Assembly (NCBI RefSeq): GCF_004340205.1
Contig: NZ_SLWB01000008.1
Span: forward strand, 105,008-169,007
Direction of reading: 5' to 3'
DNA from: Acetobacteroides hydrogenigenes
Lineage (GTDB): Bacteria > Bacteroidota > Bacteroidia > Bacteroidales > ZOR0009
DNA: 64,000 nucleotides
The notes below the pieces were generated by a model. It had not been told where the DNA came from. It saw nothing but the letters and a program-made list of their open reading frames with translations, and searched no databases. The first letter of the stretch is position 1. Each line of letters opens with the position of its first letter. Both the position numbers and the translations under genes were made by a program. This document shows positions 52,119 to 61,706 of this stretch, in pieces.

Positions 52119-53801
52119 ATGTCCGACGACAAAAAAATTATCTTCTCGATGGTTGGGGTGAGCAAAGTGCTCCCAAACAACAACAAAAAGATTCTGAACA
52201 ACATCTACCTGTCGTTCTTCTACGGTGCCAAGATCGGCATCATCGGTTTGAACGGTTCGGGTAAGTCTACGTTGCTACGCATTATCGCCGGATTAGACAA
52301 ATCCATACAGGGCGATGTAGTTTTCTCGCCCGGATACAGCGTTGGCTACCTCGAGCAGGAACCTAAGCTCGACGATAGCAAAACGGTGAAGGAAATCGTT
52401 ATGGAGGGTGTTCAGCCCGTTGTCGATTTGCTAGCAGAGTACGAGGAGGTAAACGCCAAGTTCATGGAGCCCATGAGCGACGACGAGATGAACAAGCTCA
52501 TCGAGCGCCAGGGCGAACTTACCGAGCAGATCGACCACGTGAACGGCTGGGAGCTCGACAGCATGCTCGAGCGCGCCATGGATGCACTTCGCTGCCCAGA
52601 GCCCGACCAGCTGGTTGGCGTGCTATCGGGAGGTGAACGCCGCCGCGTAGCCCTCTGCCGCCTGCTGCTTCAGCAACCCGACGTGCTGCTGCTCGACGAG
52701 CCTACCAACCACCTCGATGCCGAGAGCATCCAGTGGCTGGAAATGCACCTTCAGCAGTACAAGGGAACGGTTATTGCCGTTACCCACGACCGCTACTTCC
52801 TCGACAACGCTGCCGGATGGATCCTCGAGCTCGACCGTGGTGAGGGTATTCCTTGGAAGGGCAACTACAGCAGCTGGCTCGACCAAAAGAGCAAGCGCCT
52901 AGCTCAGGAAGAAAAGACCGAAAGCAAGCGCCGTAAGACCCTAGAGCGCGAGCTCGAGTGGGTGCGCATGGCCCCAAAGGCCCGTCAGGCAAAGAGCAAG
53001 GCACGTCTATCGGCCTACGACAAGCTGCTTAACGAGGATAGCAAGGAGAAGGAAGAAAAGCTCGAAATATTTATCCCCAACGGTCCACGCTTGGGCAACC
53101 ACGTTATCGACGTGCAGGGCGTAAGCAAGGCGTATGGCGACAAGGTGCTATTCGAAGACCTCACCTTCTCGCTTCCACCTGCAGGTATCGTAGGGGTTAT
53201 CGGTCCTAATGGTGTGGGTAAAACCACGCTCTTTAAGCTTATCATGGGCCAGGAAACGCCCGATAGCGGAACCTTCTCGGTGGGCGAAACCGTAAAGGTT
53301 GGCTACGCCGACCAGATGCACAAGAACATCGATCCCGAAAAGAGCGTTTACAACGTGATCTCGGAGGGTAACGAGCTGATGATGCTCGGAGGACGTTCGG
53401 TGAACGCCCGCGCCTACGTATCGCGCTTCAACTTCTCGGGTGCCGATCAGGAGAAACTCGTAAAGAACCTTTCGGGTGGCGAGCGCAACCGCCTACACCT
53501 AGCGCTAACGCTTAAGGAAGAGGCCAACGTGCTGCTACTCGACGAGCCTACCAACGATATCGACGTTAACACGCTCCGTGCGCTGGAGGAAGGCTTGGAA
53601 GAGTTTGCCGGCTGCGCCGTGGTAATCTCGCACGACCGCTGGTTCCTCGACCGTATCGCTACGCACATTCTTGCCTTCGAGGGCGACTCGCAGGTGGTAT
53701 TCTTCGAGGGTGGCTACACCGACTACGAGGAGAACAAGAAGAAGCGCCTCGGCGATGTGACTCCACACCGCGTGAAGTACAAAAAGCTGATTAAGGAGTA
53801 A
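52119..53801 (+). CDS. ettA: Energy-dependent translational throttle protein EttA (ABC-F)
   Basis: This soluble ribosome-associated ATPase gates elongation by energy state. The 560-aa protein has two ABC domains: Walker A GLNGSGKSTLL and GPNGVGKTTLF; signatures LSGGERRRVALCRLLLQQPDVLLLDEPTNHLDAES and LSGGERNRLHLALTLKEEANVLLLDEPTNDIDVN. The linker between them is the P-site interaction motif region (WVRMAPKARQAKSKARLSAYDKL). This combination is EttA-specific. Confidence 0.95.
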   Translation: MSDDKKIIFSMVGVSKVLPNNNKKILNNIYLSFFYGAKIGIIGLNGSGKSTLLRIIAGLDKSIQGDVVFSPGYSVGYLEQEPKLDDSKTVKEIVMEGVQPVVDLLAEYEEVNAKFMEPMSDDEMNKLIERQGELTEQIDHVNGWELDSMLERAMDALRCPEPDQLVGVLSGGERRRVALCRLLLQQPDVLLLDEPTNHLDAESIQWLEMHLQQYKGTVIAVTHDRYFLDNAAGWILELDRGEGIPWKGNYSSWLDQKSKRLAQEEKTESKRRKTLERELEWVRMAPKARQAKSKARLSAYDKLLNEDSKEKEEKLEIFIPNGPRLGNHVIDVQGVSKAYGDKVLFEDLTFSLPPAGIVGVIGPNGVGKTTLFKLIMGQETPDSGTFSVGETVKVGYADQMHKNIDPEKSVYNVISEGNELMMLGGRSVNARAYVSRFNFSGADQEKLVKNLSGGERNRLHLALTLKEEANVLLLDEPTNDIDVNTLRALEEGLEEFAGCAVVISHDRWFLDRIATHILAFEGDSQVVFFEGGYTDYEENKKKRLGDVTPHRVKYKKLIKE

Positions 53802-53805
53802 TCGA

Positions 53806-53842
53806 AATAAAAAATCCCCATCTGACTTTCGGATGGGGATTT
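53806..53842. terminator. Terminator after ettA
   Basis: AAAATCCCCATC-tgactttcg-GATGGGGATTTTT; also located at the 3' side of the GH3 gene. Confidence 0.9.
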
Positions 53843-53850
53843 TTGTATGG

Positions 53851-56259
53851 CTATAGTTCAATGCTCTGCTCTAGTATCGTATTGGCAGAAGAGCCTCCCA
53901 CCATCAGCATAAACTTACCCGGCTCTATGGCCCATTTGCCACCTCCCTGGTAAAGTTCAAACGATTTTGCGGGAAGCGTAAAGGTGATGCTCACCTCCTC
54001 GCCTGCCTTTACGGGGGTACGCCTAAAGGCAACCAATCGCTTATTAGGAGTGGTATGGCTAGCCACCAGCTGCTTAAGGTAAAGCTGCACCACCTCATCG
54101 CCATCACGCTTGCCGGTGTTAGCAACCCTTACCGTTACCTTAACTAGAGAGTCTTTGCGTCCCTGCAGCTTTTCGGCGCTGATACCCCTATACTCGAACT
54201 GCGTATAGCTAAGCCCGTAGCCAAAGGGGTAAAGCGGTGTTCCCTTTTCATCGGTATAGTCGCTGCGATTGGCGGCTCGCTTGGTATTGTAGAAAACCGG
54301 CAGCTGCCCTACCGAGCGAGGTACAGACATGGTAAGCCTTCCAGCTGGGTTATAGTCGCCAAAAAGAACATCGCCAATGGCGTTTCCGCCCTCCATGCCC
54401 GGATACCAAGCATCTACAATGGCAGGAATATTATCGTTAGCCCAATTAATGCTAAGCGGACGCCCCTTTACTAGCACAAGAACCACAGGCTTACCCAATG
54501 CGGCAATCTGCTGCATTAGCTTCTCCTGCTTACCCATCAGGTTTAGCGTTGCCCTATCGACACCCTCGCCGCACTCCATATCGTTCTTCATATCCTCGGT
54601 AACCTTAACGGCTCCTGTAACCTCGTACTTCGATGAGAAGTCGCGGGCGCTAGAGCCACCCATCACCATAACCACCACATCCGATTGGCGTGCGGCCGAC
54701 AGAGCCTCGGCAAACCCATCCTCCGACTCGGAACGAATGGAGCATCCCTTGGCGTAGCGCACCGTTGTCTGCGGCCCTAAATGGTTCTTTATTCCCTGAA
54801 GCACGGTGATAACGCTGCCATCGCGCTGCGGTGCGGTGTAGTCGCCCAGCATGTTGTAAACGTTGTCGGCATTGGGGCCTATTACGGCAATCGATTTAAC
54901 CTCGCGGCTTAGCGGCAAGGTCGATTTTTCATTTTTAAGAAGAACAATGGACTCACGCGCCACCCTACGGGCAAGCGCACGATGCTCCTGTATTACCGAT
55001 GATGACAGCACCTCCTTTTCGTCAACAAAAGGGTTGTCGAAGAGCCCGAGGTCGAACTTGGCAGCCAGCACACGAGCCACCGATCTATCTAGGATGGCAA
55101 CATCAATCTTACCCTCGGCTACCAGCTGCTCAAGGTTTTTATGGTAGCAGTTCGAGCCCAAATCGGCATCAACCCCGGCGGTAAACGCCTTAAAGGTTGC
55201 CTCCTTGTAGTCGGCAGCAACGCCGTGCCCCTTAAGCAACTCCAATCCGCCCAAATCGGAGAACACGAAGCCATCGAACTTCCACCCATCGCGCAGCACA
55301 TCTGTAAGCATTTGACGGTTGGAGTGGCAGGGAATGCCATCAACCTCGTTGTACGAGGCCATTACGGTGCGAGCGCCTGCCTCGACAGCGGCCTTAAAGG
55401 GCGGATAAACGTACTCGTTCATCTCGTACTCGCCGATGTGCGAGCTTCCGCCGTTATGCCCCCCTTCGGGCATTCCGTAGGCGGCAAAGTGCTTTAGGGT
55501 GGATATGACGTTACGCCCGCTCTTGAGGTTGCTGCCCTGCAATCCACGAACGTAGCCTACCCCAAACTCCGAGATCAGGTAGGGATCTTCGCCAAACGAC
55601 TCCTCGGTTCGCGACCAGCGCGGATCGCGCAGCAGGTCGAGCACCGGGCCGTAGGCAACATGCCCACCCTGCTTGCGCACCTCGAGCGCTACAGCCTGAG
55701 CCATCTCGCCTACAAGCGCAGGATTCCAGGTTGACGATAGCCCCACCGATGTTGGGAACACCGTGGCGCCAATGGCCATGTGCCCATGGGGCGCCTCCTC
55801 GGCCAAGAGTATAGGGATTCCCAAACGGCTATTCTCTATTACGTAGCGCTGCAGCTGGTTGGTAGCCTTAGCCGCCAGCTGCGGATTTAGTCCGGATACC
55901 AGCGTGCGCTCGGTCCACGGATCGGCACGCATAAACGCCCAAAGCATTCCGATATGCCGATTTCGAACCTCCTCCTTCAGCTTACTGGTAAGCAGAATCT
56001 CGTTGCCCTTCCGCTCGTACATGGGCCATCCGAGCGGAGCGAGCAGCTGGCCCACCTTCTCCTCGACGGTCATTTTCGACACCAAATCCTTTACACGCTC
56101 GGGAGTGGAGAGCGTTGTATTCTCGTAGGGGTCTTTTACCCCATTCTTGTTGAAATCGATCCAGTTCTTTTTAAATGGGCTGCCTTGAGCCGGCGCAGCC
56201 AGCCCTGCTGCGGAAAAGATAGCGATGCATAGGCACGCTTTATACATTCTGTTGAGCAT
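53851..56259 (-). CDS. Glycoside hydrolase family 3 beta-glucosidase-like (BglX-type)
   Basis: This is a periplasmic or secreted 802-aa enzyme with a signal peptide (YKACLCIAIFSAAGLAAPAQ). The GH3 N-domain (about 45-370) has KVGQLLAPLGWPM, GPVLDLLRDPRWSRTEESFGEDP, KHFAAYGMPEGG and the nucleophile region FVFSDLGGLELL. The C-domain (about 410-640) has KNEKSTLPLSREVKSIAVIGPNAD. A fibronectin-III-like end domain follows (about 715-790: GDEVVQLYLKQLVASHTTPNKRLVAF). An Asp in SDLGG is the expected nucleophile. Substrate unknown. Confidence 0.9.
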   Translation of the reverse strand: MLNRMYKACLCIAIFSAAGLAAPAQGSPFKKNWIDFNKNGVKDPYENTTLSTPERVKDLVSKMTVEEKVGQLLAPLGWPMYERKGNEILLTSKLKEEVRNRHIGMLWAFMRADPWTERTLVSGLNPQLAAKATNQLQRYVIENSRLGIPILLAEEAPHGHMAIGATVFPTSVGLSSTWNPALVGEMAQAVALEVRKQGGHVAYGPVLDLLRDPRWSRTEESFGEDPYLISEFGVGYVRGLQGSNLKSGRNVISTLKHFAAYGMPEGGHNGGSSHIGEYEMNEYVYPPFKAAVEAGARTVMASYNEVDGIPCHSNRQMLTDVLRDGWKFDGFVFSDLGGLELLKGHGVAADYKEATFKAFTAGVDADLGSNCYHKNLEQLVAEGKIDVAILDRSVARVLAAKFDLGLFDNPFVDEKEVLSSSVIQEHRALARRVARESIVLLKNEKSTLPLSREVKSIAVIGPNADNVYNMLGDYTAPQRDGSVITVLQGIKNHLGPQTTVRYAKGCSIRSESEDGFAEALSAARQSDVVVMVMGGSSARDFSSKYEVTGAVKVTEDMKNDMECGEGVDRATLNLMGKQEKLMQQIAALGKPVVLVLVKGRPLSINWANDNIPAIVDAWYPGMEGGNAIGDVLFGDYNPAGRLTMSVPRSVGQLPVFYNTKRAANRSDYTDEKGTPLYPFGYGLSYTQFEYRGISAEKLQGRKDSLVKVTVRVANTGKRDGDEVVQLYLKQLVASHTTPNKRLVAFRRTPVKAGEEVSITFTLPAKSFELYQGGGKWAIEPGKFMLMVGGSSANTILEQSIEL

Positions 56260-56513
56260 CGTAAAAAGTTTTTGTACCGTAGTATTCGGTTACCCGTAAA
56301 TACGATGCGGAAGTTACAAAAACGGCAAGAGATCTTCACCCATTTGCCCAATAGTAAGCTAACCCCTACGCGCTTGTCAGCATCCGAAGGGGCAAAAAGA
56401 TGAAGCGCCACCTCAAATATTTCGCTAAAAAGAATTAGGCCATTCTATTTCGAAGGTTATCGCCCCTAGCGGAGGCCAATATCTTTTAACTTAAGGAAAC
56501 CGACTTTATTCTT

Positions 56514-56790
56514 GTCATCCCGGCAAAGGCCGTGATCCATAGATGTCAAGTTAAGGCTGAATTTAAAAGGACATACGCCCAATAGCAGCACGTTATTCTC
56601 CCGCTTGGGCGGGAGGATAAACAGTTTTCAATTATATGCTGGTACTTAATATTTATCCTGTTATTTTAATAAATGTAATTCTATGCATCGGCTTAACTTG
56701 ACGGCTAGGGCCGGTATCTCCTCATAAAAGGCTCTTTTATATTTTATATGGAGATCCCGTGACAAGCACGGGATGATACTCCGAGGGAAA
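56514..56790. mobile_element. MITE-like element with nested inverted repeats
   Basis: GTCAAGTTAAGGC at 56545 is mirrored by GGCTTAACTTGAC ending at 56702, giving a 158-bp core with about 11-13 bp terminal inverted repeats. Outside it, GTCATCCCG at about 56515 and CGGGATGA at about 56770-56780 form a second pair, and CCCGTG-acaag-CACGGG a third. CTCCCGC-ttg-GGCGGGAG lies inside. No transposase. Similar GTCATCCCG repeats are, from memory, common in Bacteroidota genomes. Confidence 0.5.
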
Positions 56791-56898
56791 GATATTCCTT
56801 AAGCTAACGGCATTGCCACGCTACGCTGCATCCGAAGATCCATAAAAAAAGGGGAAGCCGTTTAGGCCCCCCCCGCAGAAGCGCTCCAACAAAGGGCG

Positions 56899-57498
56899 CT
56901 ACTCTGTTTCCTTTTTAATCAGCTTTATTGGACATCGGAGCTCCGTAATGTCGGCTCGCATCTTCTCCAGAACCGATTTTACAGCATCCGAGGTAGCCCC
57001 CGGTGGCTGCTGCTGTTTAAGCAGCTGCGCGTAGTGCTCTATATAGGCATCCTCGTCGAAGTTAAGGATAAACGAAGCACCCTCGCCCTTTTCGAGCAGC
57101 CCGTATATGGATAGCCTTTCGGTTGGCGAGTTTAGCGTCGCATTTAGGCGGCCGCCGCAAACGAGGTACACGCCCTGGTAGCGGACCTTAGGATCGCTTA
57201 CGCTACTCTCGCCCGAGCAGTACATGCTGCCATCGAAGGTAACATCGAGCCTTAGGTATAGGGGAATTCGCTCGTTCATCATGGAAATAAGCTGGGCCTT
57301 TACCATATCGGTAAGCTCGGCAGTCGTGCCCTTAACTACTATATTTTCGGCCGTAGGAGGCTCAAAGGTCCAAGTGCCTGCAATATCCTTGGCCAATACC
57401 CCCGAGTTGTTTCTCGAAATTGTCGGCACGCTTTCGTCCTTTGCGCACGATACAGCAACAGAGGCAGCCAGCAGCAGGAGGTATAAGTATCGTCTCAT
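56899..57498 (-). CDS. Hypothetical lipoprotein
   Basis: This 199-aa protein has a lipoprotein signal (LLAASVAVSCAKDES). The mature part begins with a flexible region, then GTWTFEPPTAENIVVKG..LRLDVTFDGSMYCSGESSVSD, a lipocalin- or DUF-like beta-barrel pattern, and ends in a helical tail (SVLEKMRADITELRCPIKLIKKETE). I do not recognise a family. It is flanked by non-coding repeats on both sides. Confidence 0.6.
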   Translation of the reverse strand: MRRYLYLLLLAASVAVSCAKDESVPTISRNNSGVLAKDIAGTWTFEPPTAENIVVKGTTAELTDMVKAQLISMMNERIPLYLRLDVTFDGSMYCSGESSVSDPKVRYQGVYLVCGGRLNATLNSPTERLSIYGLLEKGEGASFILNFDEDAYIEHYAQLLKQQQPPGATSDAVKSVLEKMRADITELRCPIKLIKKETE

Positions 57499-57642
57499 AG
57501 CTATTTTGTTAAATTTAATGTATTCGAGCTAATTGCCCAAAGGTAGCGATTTCTTGTACAGTTCCTAGCGCCACTGCAAATTTTGCAGGCATGCTGCGCC
57601 CGGCACCTTCGCCGTGCAAGCCCTCGCAAAGGACTTCCACAC

Positions 57643-57675
57643 AAAAAAGGAAGCTGCAACAGGTGCAGCTTCCCC
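57643..57675 (-). terminator. Terminator after the gene at 57806
   Basis: On the minus strand GGAAGCTGCAC-ctg-TTGCAGCTTCC is followed by TTTTTTG. A second hairpin (GGGGTG...CACCCC) lies at about 57738-57755. Confidence 0.8.
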
Positions 57676-57805
57676 CCACTAACTATTAATGTCTGACCAA
57701 TACTACCCTCACGGTAGAAGTTTTGAACTGACAACCGGGGTGCTAAGCTCACCCCCTACTTTAACATAAACCTAATTAAAACGAGCAATACCTCACGGCT
57801 ATATT

Positions 57806-58546
57806 CTACTTCGCACCCTCATTTTTCTCCTTTTCCTGATCGCGGAGCGTTTGGCGAAGCTTAATTTTCTTATTGTAGTCTACTATGATTTCGTTAAGCC
57901 CATTGGCAAGAGCGGTAAGCTCAGGTGTTGGCTCAAAATCAATCTTTAGGTTGATGTAGTCAATCAGCTTTTCCAAGTTTGCGGCCAAAGGCTTTGCGGC
58001 CACGAAGGACGATGGTAAGCTGTTGACAAAGCCGCCTGCTCTACGCTGCTCAACGGCATCCTTTACAATTTTCTGCCCATCGCGGATATCCTGAAGCCAA
58101 GCATCGGACTGGATGGTGGTAATTGCCGCCCTAAGCACAGGGTTGCGATCGATCTCGGCCAGCAGATTGTCAATGCTGGTTGTTTCCTGTTCCAACGGAA
58201 GGGTGGCCATGCCATCACCAAAGTCGTGGAATATCCGCAGTATAAGCTTACCTGCTTCAACCCATGCGGGATCTTTACGGTTTACGCTTCGAGCAGCATT
58301 ACTTTTAAGACCATTAATACCCCCATCGCGGAGGTTGTCGCCCTCTACTACCTTTTCGGTAAGCTCAGGATGGCTTAGCTCTTCGGTGGTTTTTACGAAA
58401 AGGTCGAAGTTGCCTTTTACGCGATCGATGTAAGGTATAAAGCTGGGGTTTTTACCGAGCAGCTTCTCCACAGGAGGTAGAAATGCGCTAACGAAACCCT
58501 GCTTTTCCGTTAGGTTCATTAGCCTAAAATTGGTGGTTTCAATCAT
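57806..58546 (-). CDS. Helical hypothetical protein, possibly DUF6261-like, next to a 41-bp array
   Basis: No function recognised. The 246-aa protein is helical and charged, has no signal peptide, and ends in a basic helix (KIKLRQTLRDQEKEKNEGAK). It has exactly the same length as the gene at 10559 and a similar helix layout, though sequence identity is low by eye. A 6 x 41-bp array begins about 115 bp upstream of its start, as at 10559. A terminator follows at 57643. Confidence 0.6.
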   Translation of the reverse strand: MIETTNFRLMNLTEKQGFVSAFLPPVEKLLGKNPSFIPYIDRVKGNFDLFVKTTEELSHPELTEKVVEGDNLRDGGINGLKSNAARSVNRKDPAWVEAGKLILRIFHDFGDGMATLPLEQETTSIDNLLAEIDRNPVLRAAITTIQSDAWLQDIRDGQKIVKDAVEQRRAGGFVNSLPSSFVAAKPLAANLEKLIDYINLKIDFEPTPELTALANGLNEIIVDYNKKIKLRQTLRDQEKEKNEGAK

Positions 58547-58659
58547 GATTTGTTTACAATTTGGTTTTAACAGGGGCTAATTTAGTAAACTTATGTTATG
58601 TTGTACTATTTTGTATTTATTTTTTATCAAAAAATTTATCCATCCTCGGTTTTCCTAGA

Positions 58660-58917
58660 TTTTTAGAAGAAAAACTCTCCGTGTTTTGCTCCACCAGACT
58701 TTTTTGGAACAAAAACTCTCCGTGTTTTGCTCCGCCAGACTTTTTTGGAACAAAAACTCTCCGTGTTTTGCCCCGCCAGACTTTTTTGGAACAAAAACTC
58801 TCCGTGTTTTGCCCCACCAGACTTTTTTGGACGAAAAACTCTCCGTGTTTTGCTCCGCCAGACTTTTTTGGACGAAAAACTCTCCGTGTTTTGCTTTGTC
58901 AGACTTTTTTGGGACGA
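58660..58917. repeat. Second tandem array of six 41-bp units
   Basis: CTCTCCGTGTTTTG starts at 58675, 58716, 58757, 58798, 58839 and 58880, an exact 41-bp step. In the direction of the gene at 57806 each unit contains a T-tract, CGTCC or GTTCC, then an A-tract. The unit sequence differs from the array at 10108 except for this core. Reading frames across it (for example 58617-58938) are artefacts of the repeat. Confidence 0.92.
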
Positions 58918-58983
58918 TTCACGTGCAGGTAAGCACAACCAGCCCGCTTTTTAGCGATATTTAGGACGAAAAATATACCAACT

Positions 58984-61674
58984 ATGATACTGTATCGGAT
59001 AATTAAGGGTTTCTGGGGGCGGTACGTCTTTTACCTCTCGGTTTTTGTGGCGGTTTACTTTTTGATGAGAGAGAAGCTGGATAGCATCATCTTTGGAATA
59101 GGGAATAATTGTTTTACGGAAGGAGAACACCCCGACATAGTTCTCTATTTCTTTATTATTTCAACTCTATATCCTCTATATAGGATTCAAAAGAAAGACT
59201 TTAAATCAACAATTGAACCAGCGTATGTTGCTTATTGTCTTGTCCCTATTTCGAGTTGGTACTTGATTCAACTCATATTTGGATTTTCAAAATCTACCTA
59301 CTGGTTGAACACCGACTTTTTTAATACAGCACTATTCTTCACCATTTTTTACTCCATTCTTCTACTTATACATAGAAATGACAATCCAAAAGTTTACGAT
59401 AGGTTACCATCTCTTTTACAAAAAGACGAACCAATTGAAGTCTTCGACACTGATAAGTTGGGCTTTTCACTATATGCCGATTCCATCTCAACCAACATCC
59501 GCAATATTGTAGATAATAAGCATGCATTTGTTTTTGGGATAGAGGGAAACTGGGGCTCGGGCAAGACCTCCTTTATAAACTTGGTAAAGGCCAACCTCAA
59601 AAAGGACGAGGCCATACGCATCCTCGACTTTAACCCTTGGATGAGCAGCAAGGTACAACAAATAACCACCGACTTCTTTAGCCTTATGGCCGAAAATACT
59701 CCCGAGATACGGCTACGAATGAAGTTCCGCCAGTATGGCAAGGTGCTGGCTGCTGCCGATGGTACGGGAATCGTCGGAAAGGTTGTAGAAAGCATTTGCC
59801 CCAGCCAAGATTTAGGCGCAATACTCGAAACAATAAACAGCTGCATAAAAAGACAAGACCTCCGCTTTGTCGTATTTATTGACGACACCGACCGCCTCGA
59901 TAAGGAGGAGCTGCTGGCCATGTTTAAGCTGGTGCGCAACACAGCCAGCTTTAGCAATACCATTTTTGTGCTTACCTACGATAGGAATTATGTAGAAACA
60001 GTGCTAAGCAAATACTTCGAAGACGAACGCATTGCCCAAACCTATCCCGATAAGATTATAAATTTCCAGTTTGAGCTTCCATCTTCGGCAAAGGATTACT
60101 ACGAAATTCTAAAAGAGCAGATAAACAGCTCTGCCTTTTTTAAGGCCCACCCCGAGATTGCATTGAAAAATGGTGACCTCAAAAAAGAATTTACCTGCTT
60201 ATTCGACAACCTCCGCAAGGTTAAGCGCGTTTTCAACGCGCTTGTTGTAGAAAGCGGGCTACCCCATTTTGAAATAGTCCCCGTGAAATATACGCTAGTT
60301 TTCACTTACATTTCCTACTACCAACCAGAGGAGTTTGCTCTCATTCGGGATACTTTCAATAGTTTAAAAAGTACTTTACCAAAAGAAGGAAGAGGCAAGC
60401 ATCTGCTAAGGCTAATTCAGGAATCGAAAGGTATTTATGGTCCAGATACTAGTTATTATGGGGTTAACGAGAAAACGCAAGAAAGAGAAAGAGAAAAAGA
60501 AAAGGAAAAAAGAAAAAAAGAGCAGGACGATTTTAACAGCAAACACCCTTTGCTGTACTTTCTACTACTAAACGAAAATGGAGATAATCTTTTTGTTAAG
60601 TATTTAGAATACTTTCTTCGGAGTAACTCCATTCACTATACGGAATATATAGATAGGTATAGAAAGTATGGGGTTTACGGTTTTAAAGGAATTGATATTA
60701 ACCTTTCCAACGCGGCTGATATACTCAACCGGCTTATAGTAATCCGAGAGAACTTTAACGACTCCTTTTATAGAAAATGTGCTGATGATACTTTTACTGC
60801 ATTTACTAATGGCGAAATAAGTATAGGATCGAATGATCTGGAAGCGCATTTTGAGTTACTGCTAGCGTTAGCGTTAAGCACCAGTAATCCCTCAAACAGT
60901 TTGGAACAGGCATTATTTTTAACAAATAAATATTTTGAAAGACATAAAAACCGCAATGTAAACTTACTTGCTATACTTGAAAAGCTAGATGAAACCGACA
61001 AGGATTCTCCCGACCCATATATTCAGCACTACACTAAGTTTGATCTTGAACCTAGAATTTACATAAAATCTAATGCTTATAGAGAAATCATTCACCAACC
61101 ACGTGAATACACCCTCTTCGATGAAAGTAAGGTCGTTCAATCGGCAATAAAACATTTAAGAAAAGTAATCGAAAGAAATATTTCTTACGACATAACTGAA
61201 GTTGCTTTTTTTGCTTGTGGAGGGATAGTACTAGAACCTGAAAAACGTATTAAGAGCAGTACTAAAATTGATGAAAATGCATGTAAACTATTCAAGAAGT
61301 ACATCGAGCAGAATCCTGATGAATTTGTGAAAAACTGTATAAAAGATTACATACAATGGGAAGATGTCAAAAAAGTTTCTTTTCACCCATTATTAATGCA
61401 GATATTCAATAACAGCAAGGATGAAGTAAGGAACTATTTTAAAAATGTTGACTGCAAAACGAAAAAAGGCCAAATCAGGCTTCTCATGATTCAAAAGTAT
61501 CTCGAAGACTACTTAAGCGATGAAATACAGAAAAGCGATTATAGGGCTTTCGAAATAGAACAAGCCGACTACAACAGAATCTTTAGCGACTCTGAAGAAA
61601 AAGAGGAAGCAGAAGAGCAAGCAGCGCATCTAGAGCCTAACTTACAAGTTACACCAACCGAAGTTTCAAAATAA
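58984..61674 (+). CDS. Membrane-anchored KAP family P-loop NTPase
   Basis: This is an 896-aa protein. The N-terminus has two to four hydrophobic segments (about 10-30, 50-65, 75-100, 110-130). The KAP domain is at about 150-430: Walker A GIEGNWGSGKTSFINLV, RILDFNPWMSSKVQQ, and Walker B RFVVFIDDTDRLDKEELLAMFKLVRN. A long C-terminal alpha-helical region follows, with a charged EREREKEKEKRKKEQ stretch at about 500 and an acidic tail. KAP NTPases are linked to membrane complexes and, in some cases, to phage defence; the job here is unknown. The ATPase core is G/C-richer than both arms. Confidence 0.8.
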   Translation: MILYRIIKGFWGRYVFYLSVFVAVYFLMREKLDSIIFGIGNNCFTEGEHPDIVLYFFIISTLYPLYRIQKKDFKSTIEPAYVAYCLVPISSWYLIQLIFGFSKSTYWLNTDFFNTALFFTIFYSILLLIHRNDNPKVYDRLPSLLQKDEPIEVFDTDKLGFSLYADSISTNIRNIVDNKHAFVFGIEGNWGSGKTSFINLVKANLKKDEAIRILDFNPWMSSKVQQITTDFFSLMAENTPEIRLRMKFRQYGKVLAAADGTGIVGKVVESICPSQDLGAILETINSCIKRQDLRFVVFIDDTDRLDKEELLAMFKLVRNTASFSNTIFVLTYDRNYVETVLSKYFEDERIAQTYPDKIINFQFELPSSAKDYYEILKEQINSSAFFKAHPEIALKNGDLKKEFTCLFDNLRKVKRVFNALVVESGLPHFEIVPVKYTLVFTYISYYQPEEFALIRDTFNSLKSTLPKEGRGKHLLRLIQESKGIYGPDTSYYGVNEKTQEREREKEKEKRKKEQDDFNSKHPLLYFLLLNENGDNLFVKYLEYFLRSNSIHYTEYIDRYRKYGVYGFKGIDINLSNAADILNRLIVIRENFNDSFYRKCADDTFTAFTNGEISIGSNDLEAHFELLLALALSTSNPSNSLEQALFLTNKYFERHKNRNVNLLAILEKLDETDKDSPDPYIQHYTKFDLEPRIYIKSNAYREIIHQPREYTLFDESKVVQSAIKHLRKVIERNISYDITEVAFFACGGIVLEPEKRIKSSTKIDENACKLFKKYIEQNPDEFVKNCIKDYIQWEDVKKVSFHPLLMQIFNNSKDEVRNYFKNVDCKTKKGQIRLLMIQKYLEDYLSDEIQKSDYRAFEIEQADYNRIFSDSEEKEEAEEQAAHLEPNLQVTPTEVSK

Positions 61675-61706
61675 AACGAGCACATAGCTTCACAAAACCG
61701 ATACCA

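Noticed and set aside
58617..58964. Several overlapping reading frames with repeats such as KHGEFLFQKS on both strands
   Set aside because: They are by-products of the 41-bp tandem array. The period is not a multiple of three, so the repeat cycles through frames and no single protein is favoured.
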